Source: Phycomyces blakesleeanus NRRL 1555(-) (lineage: Eukaryota; Mucoromycota; Mucoromycetes; Mucorales; Phycomycetaceae). From it: a DNA stretch of 64,000 bases. Each line of letters opens with the position of its first letter. The first letter of the stretch is position 1. A program made the translations under genes and the position numbers. Below are positions 22,537 through 34,793 of the stretch, one piece after another. The stretch is taken from assembly GCF_001638985.1 (NCBI RefSeq), contig NW_017265147.1, forward strand, positions 651,545 through 715,544. The letters are read 5' to 3'. The notes beneath the pieces are model-generated. The model had not been told where the DNA came from, did not search any database, and worked only from the letters and a program-made list of their open reading frames with translations.

Positions 22537-23961
22537 AATCAGATTATCTTCAAAAACACGAATTCAAATTATGCAGCAAATGTAAAACACAAGAACCAAA
22601 AAAAAACAAGACTACAAAACGACTTTCTCACACTGTACTGTCAGACTCCCAAAAACAAGGTTTATTTTTAAAACTCAGTACGAACAAAAAATAAAAGTTA
22701 AACTAAATGCGAAATGACAAGGCATTTAACATTTACATTACTTTTCATTCATATAAAATCAATATGCTTTATAACACCATCATTGTAAAATTAGGATAGC
22801 AAACTATAACATTATAAATACAACAGGAGAAGGTTTCTCTTAATGCAATGTGTGCAGTCTGTGGCTCCGTTTTGCAGCTACTGGCTTACTATGCACACAA
22901 ATGTATTCTTCAGACATATAATAGTAGGATTGATTTCTTTAAAACTGTTTATGATATATATTTGATTATGCTTATTTTATATAAAGAGAGCATTAGTGTA
23001 TCGTACCAACCTATGCTCAGAACCACCTTATAGAATATCATTCCTTGATTCTTATCCTGTCAAAAACACATTTTTTATTACTTGTGTTTTCACAAGGTTG
23101 AAATGATTTACAGCATTTCATGTCAAATGATATTACTTCTATATATAGCAGATATCTCTGTACAAACTTTCCTATTGGCTTACATTGGTGTATCTGAGAT
23201 ATAATAATGTAATGCACGACTATAAATATTAAAAAGAATATGAAAATAATATAAAAACAAAAATAAAAATGAGAAAAAGTTTGATGGTACTTTTCTGGAA
23301 GTTAATATTAAATCGCAGACAATATAAGAAACCTATTTTCTATTATTTGGAGTATCAATAAAGGTCGCTGTTTATTTAAATTGTTTTTTTAAGAAAGTAT
23401 TAAATCACTTTGTTTCTAATTGGAGATTATAATGAGTAATGAAAAAAAAATTTTAAACTTATTTCTGTAATGATCAAAAAATGTTAAGCAATTTACTTCT
23501 TTTATCATTCTTATTATTATTTTTATTAAAAAAAACATGCTAAAATTTTTCTATGATTAAAATGCCTATTTATCAATATTCATAGTCTTAATTTTAATAG
23601 CAAACCTTCAACAGTAATAATGAAATAAATAAATAAATAAAAAATCACCAAGCATGGCAGATATTGAGTTCTTTGTCTAGAAAGGTTCGGTTTTTTAATA
23701 CCCGAATTGATCATTTCAATTTCAATTTCAATTTTTTTATACATATGCTTTAGGGTCTTTCAATGCGTTTCCTTTTCTCTTCTTCTTATATTCTTTTAAA
23801 AGTCTATTTACTTTATTATTTAACTTGCTTGTCCATTAAGGAAAGATATATATATATATATATTTCTTTATATTTTAAAGATATCAATTCGTCTCTTATA
23901 ATCTATTTATTAAATAACTAATTAATTTAAAAAAAAAAAAAAGAAAAAAAGAGGTCGAAAG
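22537..23961. other. 1.4-kb AT-rich spacer, divergent promoters of the unknown gene and SEC15
   Basis: No convincing coding frame. It contains a TTTCAATTTCAA run near 23713-23730, a TA run near 23848-23861 and an A tract immediately before the SEC15 start. Confidence 0.55.
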
Positions 23962-26900
23962 ATGGCAACTATCAGTGAACCTGGAATGAAACCAATTCCT
24001 GATGCAGTGAATAAAATATCTCTCAGCACTCCTGCTACAACAACAGGCAACGGACCAGAACTTACCTTCTCATCGACACTAGATGACGCAGAGAATCTCG
24101 AACAGCTCGGACCTGTCATCAAGCAGATTACTGAATCAGGAAAACAATCTGCTTTTCTAGACCAACTTGATGCTCTTATTCGAAAAAAGGATGGAGAGAT
24201 TGAACGCATGTGCAATGCTCATTACCAGGTTAGAAAATTCAAGGCTATACCAGGAATTCATAAATGTACAAAAGCTAAACAAAGCTTACTTTGAATATTT
24301 ATACTTCTTCTATACATTTTTTTCCCTGTTTGTTTGCTGTGCCTGTATTTATTTAAATGTATAGGAATTTGTTCACGCTGTTGATCAACTTCTTAAAGTG
24401 CGACAAGGATCAGTCAACTTGCGCCGAAAAATTGCTGATGTGAATACTGGCTTACAAGCCAGAGGAAAACATTTGACTGAAAAGGTAAAACCAAGAAAAA
24501 AAAAGTCAATATATTCATATTATCTATCAAGTAAAATTACTCAATCAAATATTTACACTATCATTTGTTGTAGAAAAAAGAACTTATCGAGGCCAAACGT
24601 GTTCAGCAAAACGTAGACAATGCAATCGAAGCATTAAAGACAAGCCTTGTAGTACTTGAATTGGCTAACAAAGTCAATCAACAATTGGATGAAAAGAAAT
24701 ATTATTCAGCTTTAAAGGTAGCGTTACGTAAAGCAATCCAATGTAGATAAAATCAAAGACAGTTTAGTTTTCATCAGTCTAATTTACCCAACATATAGAC
24801 TTTGGATGGCCTTGAACATGATCGTCTTAGAGAAATATCCAATTACAGCTTTACCCAACGGCTCGGTAATCCTTTTTCTTCCTTTTTCTAGTTATTATAG
24901 TTTACATATACTAACAAGGCAGATTAAATGTGTGTAGAGAAAGGTGTGCCTGTTATGCAAAACACAATCAAAGGTACAGTTACAGTCGAACTCAAAGAAT
25001 GGTTGGCAAGGTATGTGAGTCGATTCGGTTACAAATATTATTGAACCCGGATATTAAGGAAGCTTCTCAATTATATATATTCATGTATAACGACATGTGT
25101 AGAGTGCGCGAAGTGTCGCGTGAGATTGGATCGTTGGCTATGCAAAGAATGCAAGAAAGACAAGATAGATGGAGAACTAAAACAATCGAAAATCCAAAAT
25201 TAAAGAATTTGCAGCACCACAATGTTAATTCTGCAATTGAGATGGTCGTTAATGAAGGCCAAGAATGTAAGAGGAAGAAAGAAAAAAGAGAGCATATATA
25301 GTTTGCAAGTTTGTTTATGTGATTTTTATTTAATAGCAAGCATTGTCGATGAAGTCAGTATTGATTTTGAACCTCTTTATCGATGCATTCATGTGTACGA
25401 TACCCTTGGAAAACGCCATGAATTTAAAACGTCATATGAAGAAGACCGACGTGTATGTATTGCTTTTTTTTGTGGATAAAAATTTGGAACCTATTAATAT
25501 TAACGAGGTTTGGGATGTATACAGGCACAAGCAAACCTGGCATTATCATCACCAATCAATTTGAGAGACGGTAATCTTGGGCCTTTCCAAACACTTCTTC
25601 AAGATATCGTGGGTTTTTTTATTATAGAACACATTATTCTGCACAACACAAGCGAGTTCAGAAGTCAGTCGGAGGCAAGTACAATATAGGACTGCACTGT
25701 ACAATATAGGATAGCATAAACTTGAAATAATAACGATAGCATGAATAATATTACATCAGGCTAAATAAATTTAATCCCAAAACAAACAAACAGGTCGATG
25801 CTCTTTGGGAAATGGTTACAAGCAAGGTTATGATGGTAGTATCTGAAAGTCTAAAGGGATGCAGAGACCCAGAATTGTTCCTGAGAATCAAGTTTAGTTT
25901 GTTGATCTTCATCCAGACCCTTGAAGTAAGACAAAATTTTAATTACCACAAACTTAAAGCTTACAATAGTATCTAACATTACATTTCTTTTTTCTTCGAT
26001 AATAATAGGGCTTTGATTACTTCGTAAAGCCCCTTCAAGAAACTTTGCTTGCCCTCTTCCAGAGATACTCAGAGCTATTAATCAACCAATACAGTGAAGT
26101 ATTCGAAAAGGTAAATACCATAAGACCATTTAACTCCAAAACATATATTTCCCTCGCCAACATGCACTACCTTGTCGACATAGATTGTTCAAGAAGATGA
26201 GTGTATGCCCATGACAGTAGAAAAGGAGGATGAGCTCAAAGAGGTCATGCAATATACCCGATTCAGACCTGACAAAGAATTCTTGAAACTACACGGGTAA
26301 ATACATCAATCAGCCTAGAGTCGCTATATTAGAGATTTTCTATTGTATTGCTGTTGACAATCTTTCTTGTTGGTCTCGTTTTAGGTTCCCGCTGCGTCTT
26401 CCTTTCTCAAAAGTATTTCCTACTTGTTGTCGTGATGTGAGCGCTTTTGTACATCAATTCTATCAGTTTGCCGAAGGATTCTCTCAAACCCACGGAGAGA
26501 TGGATGATATATTGAAAAAGGTTTTTATTGCAGATCTTCAGATGCTATACTTGCTTTAGTCCAAACGAAATTAATATTATATTTTTTTCTTTTGGACTCT
26601 TTTTATATATATAGGCTGTTGACAGTCTGTTGATTAAAAAAGTCAATGCGATTTTACTCAAAAAACTGGAGTCAACCAATCTATCACAGATTGTACAGAT
26701 TATCATCAATATCGAATTTTTCGAGTCTACCTGTCCTGATTTTGAGATGCTTCTAATGGAAACAAGATCTTTTCATCGCTCTGGTCGCATTCATCTCAAG
26801 GCTACCTCAACATTTAAAGAAACAAGACGGAAAGCAGAGAAGCGTATTTTCGAGCTAGTCAACTCAAAATTGGATGAATTCTTGGAGCTTTCAGAATACG

Positions 26901-27847
26901 ATTGGTAAATAATCCAAATCTATAGCCAAATGTATCAAAAGGCCTAATCTTTATTTCTACTCAAAAACATATAGGGAATCGACCGAGTTGCAGAGACAAC
27001 CCAGTCCAAACCTACAGGACCTTGTCTACTTTTTGACAAATGTAACCAATGCAGCCTTACTAAATTTGCCTGAATCCATCAAAAGTTTACTTTACTTTGA
27101 TGCTCTTGAGCATTTGTGTCAATCAATGAAGGTATGTAGTATTATTGTTTTTTTTTGATAGAATATTACAAGATCTTTTGAATAATCGACTTATTGCATC
27201 TTTTTACTCTAACAATATGTTTTTTTAAAACATGTATATAATATAATGGTATAATACGCAGGCTCTTTTATTAGATTCTGACCAAAGAACAATTACAGAG
27301 ATTGCGCTTCATAACTTTAGTATTGATGTAGAATTCATCGAAGACTTTGTCCGCAATCTTGGTGATCCAGCCATCACAGATACTTTCCTTGAACTACGAC
27401 AGGTAAAATACTCATTATTTATACAGACTTCAGACGTACGGACGAATTTATGTAAGACAAATCGCTGATCGTATTTTGTGGATAATTATTATAGCTTTTG
27501 GATCTTGCTATGAGCGAGAATTCTGAAGAGTACTTGTCGCCACCAGTGAGAAACCGAAAATACAACCGTGTCCAGGGTAGAGATGTCATTATGCTCTTTG
27601 AAAAGTAAGAGACAGGACTCTTAAGTGTTTTAAACGCAATAATTTACCAAATTATACATCTATCTATCTAGGTTGCTTCGTGAATCTCCATCAACAAATG
27701 GATTGAATCAACAGCAAAAGATACGACGTAGATCCATGGAGAATGTGGCAAGGTAAGACAGTAATCGACAAATTAAAATAAGAATGAAACTTAAACTAAA
27801 GAAACACATATAGAGTTCTTCGCTCTGTTCATATTGGAGGACGATAA
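23962..27847 (+). CDS. SEC15: exocyst complex subunit Sec15 (EXOC6)
   Basis: Exocyst subunit that links the Rab GTPase Sec4 on secretory vesicles to the tethering complex at sites of polarised growth. Eighteen exons: 23962-24228, 24365-24484, 24574-24717, 24799-24865, 24938-25010, 25103-25266, 25337-25452, 25525-25674, 25794-25925, 26009-26110, 26184-26296, 26385-26520, 26615-26904, 26975-27131, 27262-27402, 27495-27604, 27672-27752 and 27814-27847. They total 2397 bases and 798 residues, close to the ~800 of EXOC6. Diagnostic stretches are the N-terminal coiled coil (QLLKVRQGSVNLRRKIADVN), LDGLEHDRLREI, FEPLYRCIHVYDTLGKRHEF, a helical FIIEHIILHNTSEF, RLPFSKVFPTCCRDVSAFV, and the C-terminal NLQDLVYFLTNVTNAAL and FIEDFVRNLGD. 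Intron 8 uses a GC donor (GAG|GCAAGT). Confidence 0.95.
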
Positions 27848-28004
27848 ATAGAGTATATTTTCTTTTTCTTTTTCTACAAGACATCTCCTCTTCTTTTTGT
27901 TATTATTTATATATCCATAACCTTCAATTCCTTTGTTTTCGGTTCTTTTCTATACATTTATACCTCGTACAAAAAAAAGAGAGAGGAAGACAAATTTTGT
28001 GGCA

Positions 28005-28925
28005 TTACATCTTCTTTGCCAGTTTGGCAAGACTAGCTTCAGCCTTTGCAATTCCGAGATCAGCTGCACGCTCAAATCTAGTCTTCGCATCTTTAAGTTT
28101 TCCAGTAGCTTCATATACGCAAGCAAGATTGTACTGAACTTCACCGTCAAGAGGATTGAAGTTCGAGGCTTGCTCAAGATGTTTGATTGCATTAGGAATG
28201 TCCTTCAACATAATATAAGCAGATGCGATGTTGGTGTGGGCATCAGCAGAGTGAGGGGTGAATTCAAGCGAGCGTTCAAATGATTTGATAGCATCTTTAT
28301 GCTTTCCTACAAATATGCCAGGTATAAATAATCTGTACACAGCACACACACATACACACACACACACACATATATATATATATCTAATAACTAATACCAC
28401 AAATCTATTATCTTGACTTACCCATCTGAAAGTAACAGACACCAATGTTAAAGTAACCAGCACCTGATTTACGAATTTATCTCGTTAAGTATTAAATATA
28501 AAAACCAATAGAAAATATATTACCACTTGGGGCAATCTGGACACTCTTGTGGTAATTGTTCATAGCCTACAATAAAAATAATAATATAATATTCATATTG
28601 CAAAGGCTTTGAGAATACTTGTATTTCCTTTTGTAATGTTTGATTTCAGTATTATTACCATGTCAATAGAGCCATTGTTCATGTGTTCAGTACCAAGCTT
28701 TATCTGTTCCTCGGCATCAGCAATGCGGTCAAACTTTGGTGCACTGACAGTGAATTCTGTAATTAATGTTTAAGTAAAAAAAAAAGTATATCCCTTTTTG
28801 GAATACTGAAAGTGCAGCATACTTCGAGTAGCAATATGTGTTACACGAGGGGCGACATGAACTGCAGCGCGAATTGTAACGGGAAAAGGCAATCGCTTGG
28901 TGGTCAGCTGTCTAATGATGGACAT
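28005..28925 (-). CDS. small TPR-repeat protein, probably mitochondrial
   Basis: Exons: 28925-28823, 28756-28659, 28566-28524, 28463-28422 and 28306-28005; 195 residues. The ATG at 28925 gives an N-terminus (MSIIRQLTTKRLPFPVTIRA, continuing to about residue 36) rich in Arg/Lys/Ser/Thr and free of acids, like a mitochondrial presequence. Four tetratricopeptide repeats follow: GTEHMNNGSIDMAMNNYHKS, GYFNIGVCYFQMGKHKDAIK, AHTNIASAYIMLKDIPNAIK and VQYNLACVYEATGKLKDAKT. The specific orthologue is not recognised. A protein-protein scaffold or assembly factor is the likely role. It converges on SEC15, with 157 bases between stops. Confidence 0.85.
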
Positions 28926-29740
28926 TGGTTTGGTATGTTGTATACAACTTCTTTTCAAAAGCAGTTGTTGCCCAGGCAACCTTGTTCGTGTCTTGCTATC
29001 CACTGTGACTGCATATTAGTCTTACAGTCACTAAACATATTGTGAATAACGGCTTAATTTTCTTCTAAGACACACAAATATTTATAAAAGCTTTAATCCA
29101 ATATGCTTTTTACTAAAGTTTTGAAACGTAAGAACGCACAGCTTCTAAGACAGAATTATACCAAGCAAAATTAAGAATTAAAATAAGTAATAAATTTTGG
29201 CTAGAGACCTGTTTTTTTTAGAAATAATTTATACTACATTTCATGCTTAATTGAAATCACCTTTCGATAGCTTTTTAAATTGTAATAAATAAATTGATAA
29301 TATGAAAGTCTCTAGATCCATTTTGATATTTCTGCTTACCACAACACCCTTAATTTCAAACATGCTGTTTATCGTATATAGGGTAATATATCTTTAAAAT
29401 TTAATCTATGGTTCTACATTTCCAGTTTTTTTTATTATTAGAAAACAGAATAAACTTGGATATGAATTGGTATGAATGTAACCTGACCGATATAAACTGG
29501 TTGATAAGCAGTATAAAAGGGAAAATAAACTTTAGAATAAATATAATGATCTAAAGAGAAAGATAGATGATATAATATCACTATTCAAATTGCTTTCATG
29601 TCGTAAAAGCTTGTGGGTTTATTACTACTTACAAGCCACACAAGCTAATACGTTTGTTAACCAAAGCATAATTTATTTTCCTTCAACGCTCTCTTTGTTT
29701 TTCATTCTTTATATATATATGGGTTTATACGAATATAACA
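28926..29740. other. divergent promoter/spacer between TPR and F-box genes
   Basis: About 800 bases, AT-rich, without a coding frame of note. A TA run (29710-29720) lies just upstream of the F-box gene ATG. Confidence 0.5.
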
Positions 29741-30586
29741 ATGTCTCTTAAACGTCTGCATCGCGAGGAAGATACTTTTAATAAATCTGATAATGGAAAT
29801 GTCAGTAATTCCGGTGATAAAACTGATTACGGCAACAGTGACAGTGACAGCGACAGTGATAGCAACAGTGACAGCGACAGCGACAGCAGCCAAAGTGCCA
29901 AACGTGCCAGACATACTCCAAGTCCACTTATACATCTACCTTGTGAAGTTCTGACAAAGATATTTATTCTATCTTCAAACCCTCAGCTTCCTCTGGTCTG
30001 TCGCTCTATTTCGTACATGCTCTACCATTGTTCGAATGGAATCAAACTAGAATGGCTTATGCATCGACACAAATATTCAATTCAAAAAGCATTACAAGCC
30101 TCATTGAATTTTCCCTTCGTTAATCCCGACCTCATTTTTCGCTTTTATTATCTTTATCAACAACAGAATAATGATATTAATAATGTTACACTATTGACTG
30201 ATGTTATGATTCCTACACGTCTTTTCTCTGATGCCAAACCTGAAGATGAGTGCCTGGAACTCACCCGTTTACTGCTGGAGCGTGGGGCATCCCCTACAAA
30301 ACCTAAAGGTTACCCAGTTATTAAAGCATCCCAAGTGGGTCGCCTTTCGATGGTCAAACTCCTGGTGGCATTTGGTGCCGATCCCACTGTACGTCAGAAT
30401 ATGGCATTAAGAGTCAGTGCTGCTCGCGATAATCGAGAAATAGTCAGCTATTTCTTGGATGATCTCAAGGTAGCCCCTGACAGTGAAACACTCAAAGCTT
30501 GTGTTCAAAAAGGTCTGTGGGACATGGTGACTATCCTCATGAATCATGGAGCTGTCCCTGATATGACCACGGTCAATTATGCCTAG
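29741..30586 (+). CDS. F-box protein with ankyrin-like repeats
   Basis: Single exon of 281 residues, ATG at 29741. The N-terminal 55 residues are charged and include an SDSD/NSDSD run (a serine-aspartate tract encoded by GACAGT repeats). The segment SPLIHLPCEVLTKIFILSSNPQLPLVCRSI fits the F-box consensus (LPxEvLxxIf...lplVcr), suggesting a Skp1-binding SCF subunit. From about residue 165 come ankyrin-like units: CLELTRLLLERGASPTKPKG, RLSMVKLLVAFGADPTVRQN, NREIVSYFLDDLKVAPDSET and WDMVTILMNHGAVPD. F-box plus ankyrin proteins of this layout are frequent and multi-copy in Mucoromycota. The target is unknown. Confidence 0.85.
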   Translation: MSLKRLHREEDTFNKSDNGNVSNSGDKTDYGNSDSDSDSDSNSDSDSDSSQSAKRARHTPSPLIHLPCEVLTKIFILSSNPQLPLVCRSISYMLYHCSNGIKLEWLMHRHKYSIQKALQASLNFPFVNPDLIFRFYYLYQQQNNDINNVTLLTDVMIPTRLFSDAKPEDECLELTRLLLERGASPTKPKGYPVIKASQVGRLSMVKLLVAFGADPTVRQNMALRVSAARDNREIVSYFLDDLKVAPDSETLKACVQKGLWDMVTILMNHGAVPDMTTVNYA

Positions 30587-31369
30587 ATATAAAAAAAAAA
30601 CAAAAAGAACCCAAAAAACAAGCACATACATACATACTTTTACATCATCCTAAGCATCCACTAATTTAATCATACAGTTCACTCATTCACTCAATAATAA
30701 TGATATTGTCTACAGCTTAATTGGGAATACGGATTGTATTGATATATGATGTACTGGCCTTTGATATCAATTGAAGTTTAGTGTCTATTCTGTACAATCG
30801 AATTTGAGAATTGCAATTATTCTTCATGAATATTCTTCCATACTCTTTATTAGGAATACCAACCATATTATTATACAAAATCCTTTATTTACTGTACCTT
30901 TTTAAGATCGAAGTCTACCTAGACAATGAGGCATAACATACTGAGTATCTTCTCTTTTGATATTTTTAATATAGTATTCGATTTTTAACTTACTATTAAA
31001 CGGCTATAAGAGAGAAACATTAATGTTATATATAAGAATGACTGGTAATATTTCACAAAATCTAGTGTTCAATAAAGGGGTAAAGATTTTTTCCCACTCA
31101 ATTTACGCTCAATTAAAGTCAAAACTAGAACATAGTAGAAGAAGGGTAAACCAAACCAGTATTGAAATCAATGCCTTTCTTTTTTCATGACTTGGTTAAT
31201 ATGTTAATGGGATAGCACGTGTTAGTATTCTAAATTTTAAAGCGTATATAATTGTCTACCTGCATAAAAGTGACTAAAGAAGGAGGGAAAGGGAAAGGGA
31301 AGGGGGAGAGGGTATATGCTCCTTCCAAAGTCGTGTCATATTTTTTAGGAAGAGTTTTCTGCATGATAC
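30587..31369. other. spacer, no gene seen
   Basis: AT-rich 3' region of the F-box gene and left flank of the Tc1-like relic. A G-rich stretch with AGGGAAAGGG repeats lies near 31280-31310. Confidence 0.5.
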
Positions 31370-32340
31370 AAAGTGACCGCAAAAGTAATTTGTGCTTTCA
31401 AATTTCGACGATACTTCTTGGAATTCAATAAAGAAACTATTCGTCGTAGAGTACAAAAGTACTATGAAGCTAATTTACTAGAGAATGAGCCTCGTCAAGG
31501 AAGACCTAAGTTTCTCACGTCTATGTAGAGCTACTATACTAAAAAGGAACACATAGAAAGCAATTGCCATCAGTCAGTGGAAGTGATGAGAGAAAAGATG
31601 GAGAGTATAATTAGAAATTCTATCGTAGAAGATGCTATCAGTAGAGCCATATAGGAGAAGCCTAGCCATAATTACTGTGTTACGCAAAAGTCATTTTCTT
31701 GTGGTTTTAAGGTACACGCCTGAAATGGGTTAACGCAAGAATAAAATAGGGTTAAGAATTGAGAACAGTAACTTGGAAGGCTGTCCTGCTTCTATCTTTT
31801 CAAAGTAGTTAGGTGAAACAACGTGTGGAAAAAGTCTGAATTTAATACCACCCTGACTTTATGCAATTAAAAGTCCAGAGGTGGAGAATCAGTGACGGTA
31901 TTAGGCCACTTGTGTGCTTGAAGAACAACACAAATACAAAGGAATATAGCTAGGTTATGAAAAAACAATTCAGGTTTTCATAGGATTCGATTTCAAACAA
32001 AAGCACTCAACAGTACGCATTTCAAGAAGATAATTTGCTAGTTCACAAAGCAACTATTTAAAATATGTATAAGAAAGAACGTGGACTTGATGTTTTTGAT
32101 TGGTCATCAAAGAGTTCAAACTTAAGTCCAATTAAGAATATATGGAGCCTACTGCACGACTGTTTGTGTGAGAGGTCTCTTGGTCTTATAAAACTGAGGT
32201 AGCTATCTAAAGCTTTGAAAGAAGAGTGGCAACTGAAAAGTCCACAAGAATGCTCTTTTTTCTATATTTTTAGAGAAGTAAAATACAAGCACGTGACTTA
32301 CACTCTGTCTTTCAATAAATTTTTACAGTGTCCTTGAAGT
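31370..32340 (+). pseudogene. decayed Tc1-like transposase
   Basis: Plus-strand translation, in shifting frames with several stops, recovers a Tc1-type transposase. The HTH part reads RRYFLEFNKETIRRRVQKYY, then ENEPRQGRPKFLTS. Much later, near 32090-32240, comes DVFDWSSKSSNLSPIKNIW followed by SLLHDCLCERSLG and LSKALKEEWQ. In active elements the last block reads D-W-P-x-x-S-P-D-L-N-P-I-E-N-x-W. Here the Asp of PDL and the catalytic Glu (I-E-N) have become Asn and Lys. The ELKEEW tail and the helix-turn-helix type differ from the element at 49.7 kb, so this is a different Tc1 lineage. Terminal repeats were not found. Confidence 0.75.
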
Positions 32341-32774
32341 CGTAATGAATTAGAAAGCACGCAACTTAAATGCATTATTACATCTTTAATAATCTCCCGC
32401 ACATTATAAAAGAGAACAGATAAATGGGATTATGTGCTATACATAAGTTAGCAGTAATAAAGAATTACATATGACTGCATGTAGGATGAATGCACCCTCA
32501 AGAGGAGAGAGAGAAAAGTTAGTACCTACTGTAATAGTATGCCCAACAAGCTGCTTGATGTTAAAAACGATAATAGTGGCCAAATCCGATATTATTATTA
32601 TTATTATTTTTAAAAAAAGACCTCATATTTTAATTGCAAAAATTGGATGACATAAGTTTTATAATGTTCGTGTTCTAGAACTATTGGCTAAATATATGAA
32701 GAATAAGAGAGGTGTAAAGACTATCCAGTTGATTCACAAGTGTCGCAGTTTAAATACTCAAATTACTTTTGCGT
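32341..32774. other. spacer and 3' UTR of the ZCCHC10-like gene
   Basis: No coding frame seen. A short ATT run lies at 32592-32608. Confidence 0.45.
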
Positions 32775-34413
32775 TTACATTGAATCTCTGGTTAAACTGC
32801 GTCTGGGTGAACTATGTCTGGATAAGCTGCGTCTGTGTGAGCTATGTCTGGATAAGCTACGTCTTGGTGAGCTATGTCTGGATAAGCTACGTCTTGGTGA
32901 GCTATGTCTGGATAAGCTACGTCTGGGTGAACTATGTCTGGATAAGCTGCGTCTGGGTGAACTATGTCTGGATAAGCTGCGTCTGGGTGAACTATGTCTG
33001 GATAAGCTGCGTCTGGGTGAGCTATGTCTCGATAAACTACGTCTCGAAAATCTACGCCTGGGTGAAGTGCGTCTGGGTGAAGTGCGTCTGGGCGAACTGC
33101 GTCTGAGTGAGCTGCGTCTGAGTGAGCTAAGTCTTGGTGAACTGCGTCTTGGTGAACTGCGTCTTGGTGAGCTACGTCTGGGTGAGCTATGTCTCGATAA
33201 ACTACGTCTGGATGAGCTACGTCTAGATGAGCTACGTCTAGATGAGCTACGTCTGCGAGGTCGGCGTGGGCTAGGAGAACGTCTAATGGGACTTCTGGAA
33301 ACAGATCGAACGCGCGAGGGAGGGCTTCTGCCTCGAACTTGACTTCTAGGACGTTTTTGAGTAGGTCTGGATGAGATACGTCTTCGAGCACGACGGGGAC
33401 TAGGGGATCTTCTAATAGGGCTTCTGGAGATAGATCTAACACGTGGCGGAGGGCTTCTGCCTCGATCTTGGTTTCTGGGACGTTTTTGAGTAGGTCCAGA
33501 TGAGCTGCGTCTACGGAATCGGCGAGGACTAAGAGATCTTCCAACGGGACTTCTAGAAGCAAGTCCGGTACGCGGAGGAGGGCTTCTGCCTCTATCCTGG
33601 CTTCTGCGGCGTTTCTGAATAGGTCTGGATGAGCTGCGTCTACGGGATCTACGGGGACTAGGGCTTTGGCTGAATGAGCCAGAGCTTGAACTAGATTCAT
33701 AGCCTGAGCTGGAGACTGAGCTGGAGCCTGAGCTGGAGCCTGAGCTAGAGCCTGAGCTAGAGTCTGAATCAGAGTCTGAACCAGAGCTACTGGAACCAGA
33801 GCCAGAGCCAGAACTAGAATCCGAATCCGATGAAGAGCCAGAAGATGAGTCGGAGTTGGAGGATCTGCTTGATCTTGAGAAGAGGTTGAGTCCACACGTC
33901 TCAAACGCATACTTATATATATATATATACGAATACATATATGTATTTATTATAGTCCTGTTTGTTACCTGCGCTTCTTGACCATTCTCTTTTTCTTTTT
34001 GTCTTTGAGAATCTTGTCTGCCAAGCCATTTCTAGAAACCAAGACATAAGTTTAATATAAAATAATAATAATAATAAACTCATTTCCATTTACCGATCCT
34101 GAAACTCGATGGGAATCTCTGGTTCGACAAGTTTAAGAGGTTTTTTTAGTTGTTGTGTGCGTGTAGGACGTGAGCAATAGCTTCGTTCCTTTTTACATTC
34201 ATAGGTCTATAAAATCTGTCAGTCAAGTATTCATCTCTGCATTCTTTTGATTCTTGTTACGTACCCAGTGACCATATTCCAAACACTTTTGACAGCGCGT
34301 GGACGGAGTGGCCCTGGGACCAGAGTGCGATGACCTACGGGAAATGAGCTTAGCTGAATCTGTTAAGCATATATTGAAAGCTGTAAAACTTACTTTGCTC
34401 CTGTTCTGTACAT
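32775..34413 (-). CDS. ZCCHC10: zinc-knuckle protein, ZCCHC10-like, with long RS domain
   Basis: Probable nuclear RNA-associated protein. Exons: 34413-34394, 34334-34265, 34206-34094, 34031-33969 and 33873-32775; 454 residues. The start reads MYRTGAKSSHSGPRATPSTR. It runs into one CCHC knuckle, CQKCLEYGHWTYEC (C-x2-C-x4-H-x4-C), and then KERSYCSRPTRTQQLKKPLK. Both blocks are the signature of the ZCCHC10 family, where the human protein has RCQKCLEFGHWTYEC. A lysine-rich segment (KDKKKKRMVKKRR) leads to a Ser/Asp/Gly tract and then an RS domain (SRSPIRRSPSPRR units). The domain ends in seven near-identical SLSRHSSPRR decapeptides encoded by a 30-bp minisatellite. Human ZCCHC10 has a shorter Ser-rich tail. 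The last acceptor is CAAG. The RS domain suggests a splicing-speckle protein (inference). Confidence 0.88.
32796..33255. repeat. 30-bp coding minisatellite (seven in-register copies) plus degenerate shorter units
   Basis: Seven consecutive 30-base copies occupy 32821-33030, beginning GATAAGCTGCGTCTG and differing at only one to four sites. Flanking degenerate units of 12-18 bases (GAGCTACGTCTG type) extend to about 33255. The array lies wholly inside the last exon of the ZCCHC10-like gene and codes SLSRHSSPRR units on the minus strand. Confidence 0.97.
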
Positions 34414-34793
34414 GGCTTATTATGTGCGTGTGTGCGTGGCAGACAAAGCACGTAAAAATTTGTCCTTGGCAAGGCACTTTAAAAAGTCACGTGCACAGCC
34501 TGTTTTAATAATAAGATCTGTGGTAAAAGAACAAGTGTAAAAGAGAGGGAGTGATATGATTGGTCACATTAAGAGAGTTTATATTTGTGGTAACCATTAC
34601 CAATGGTTGTAGCGGATGCGCTTATTTTGTCCCTTTAAAGTAAGGGAATTGCGTATGGTATGGCAACGCAAGAATGGATATTTGTATCACACTAATGTCG
34701 ATCATTCTTTTTTTTTCTTAGGGTCTGTTTTATGTAGAGCGATAGTGATTAAGATGAGTATGTAATGTATAAAAGGAAGATGCATTGTAAAGC

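Noticed and set aside
32792..33910. 372-residue minus-strand frame overlapping the RS domain (AQALAQAPAQ, AHPDVVYRDIA repeats)
   Set aside because: Another frame of the same repeats. The RS frame is the one that joins in phase to the zinc-knuckle exons.
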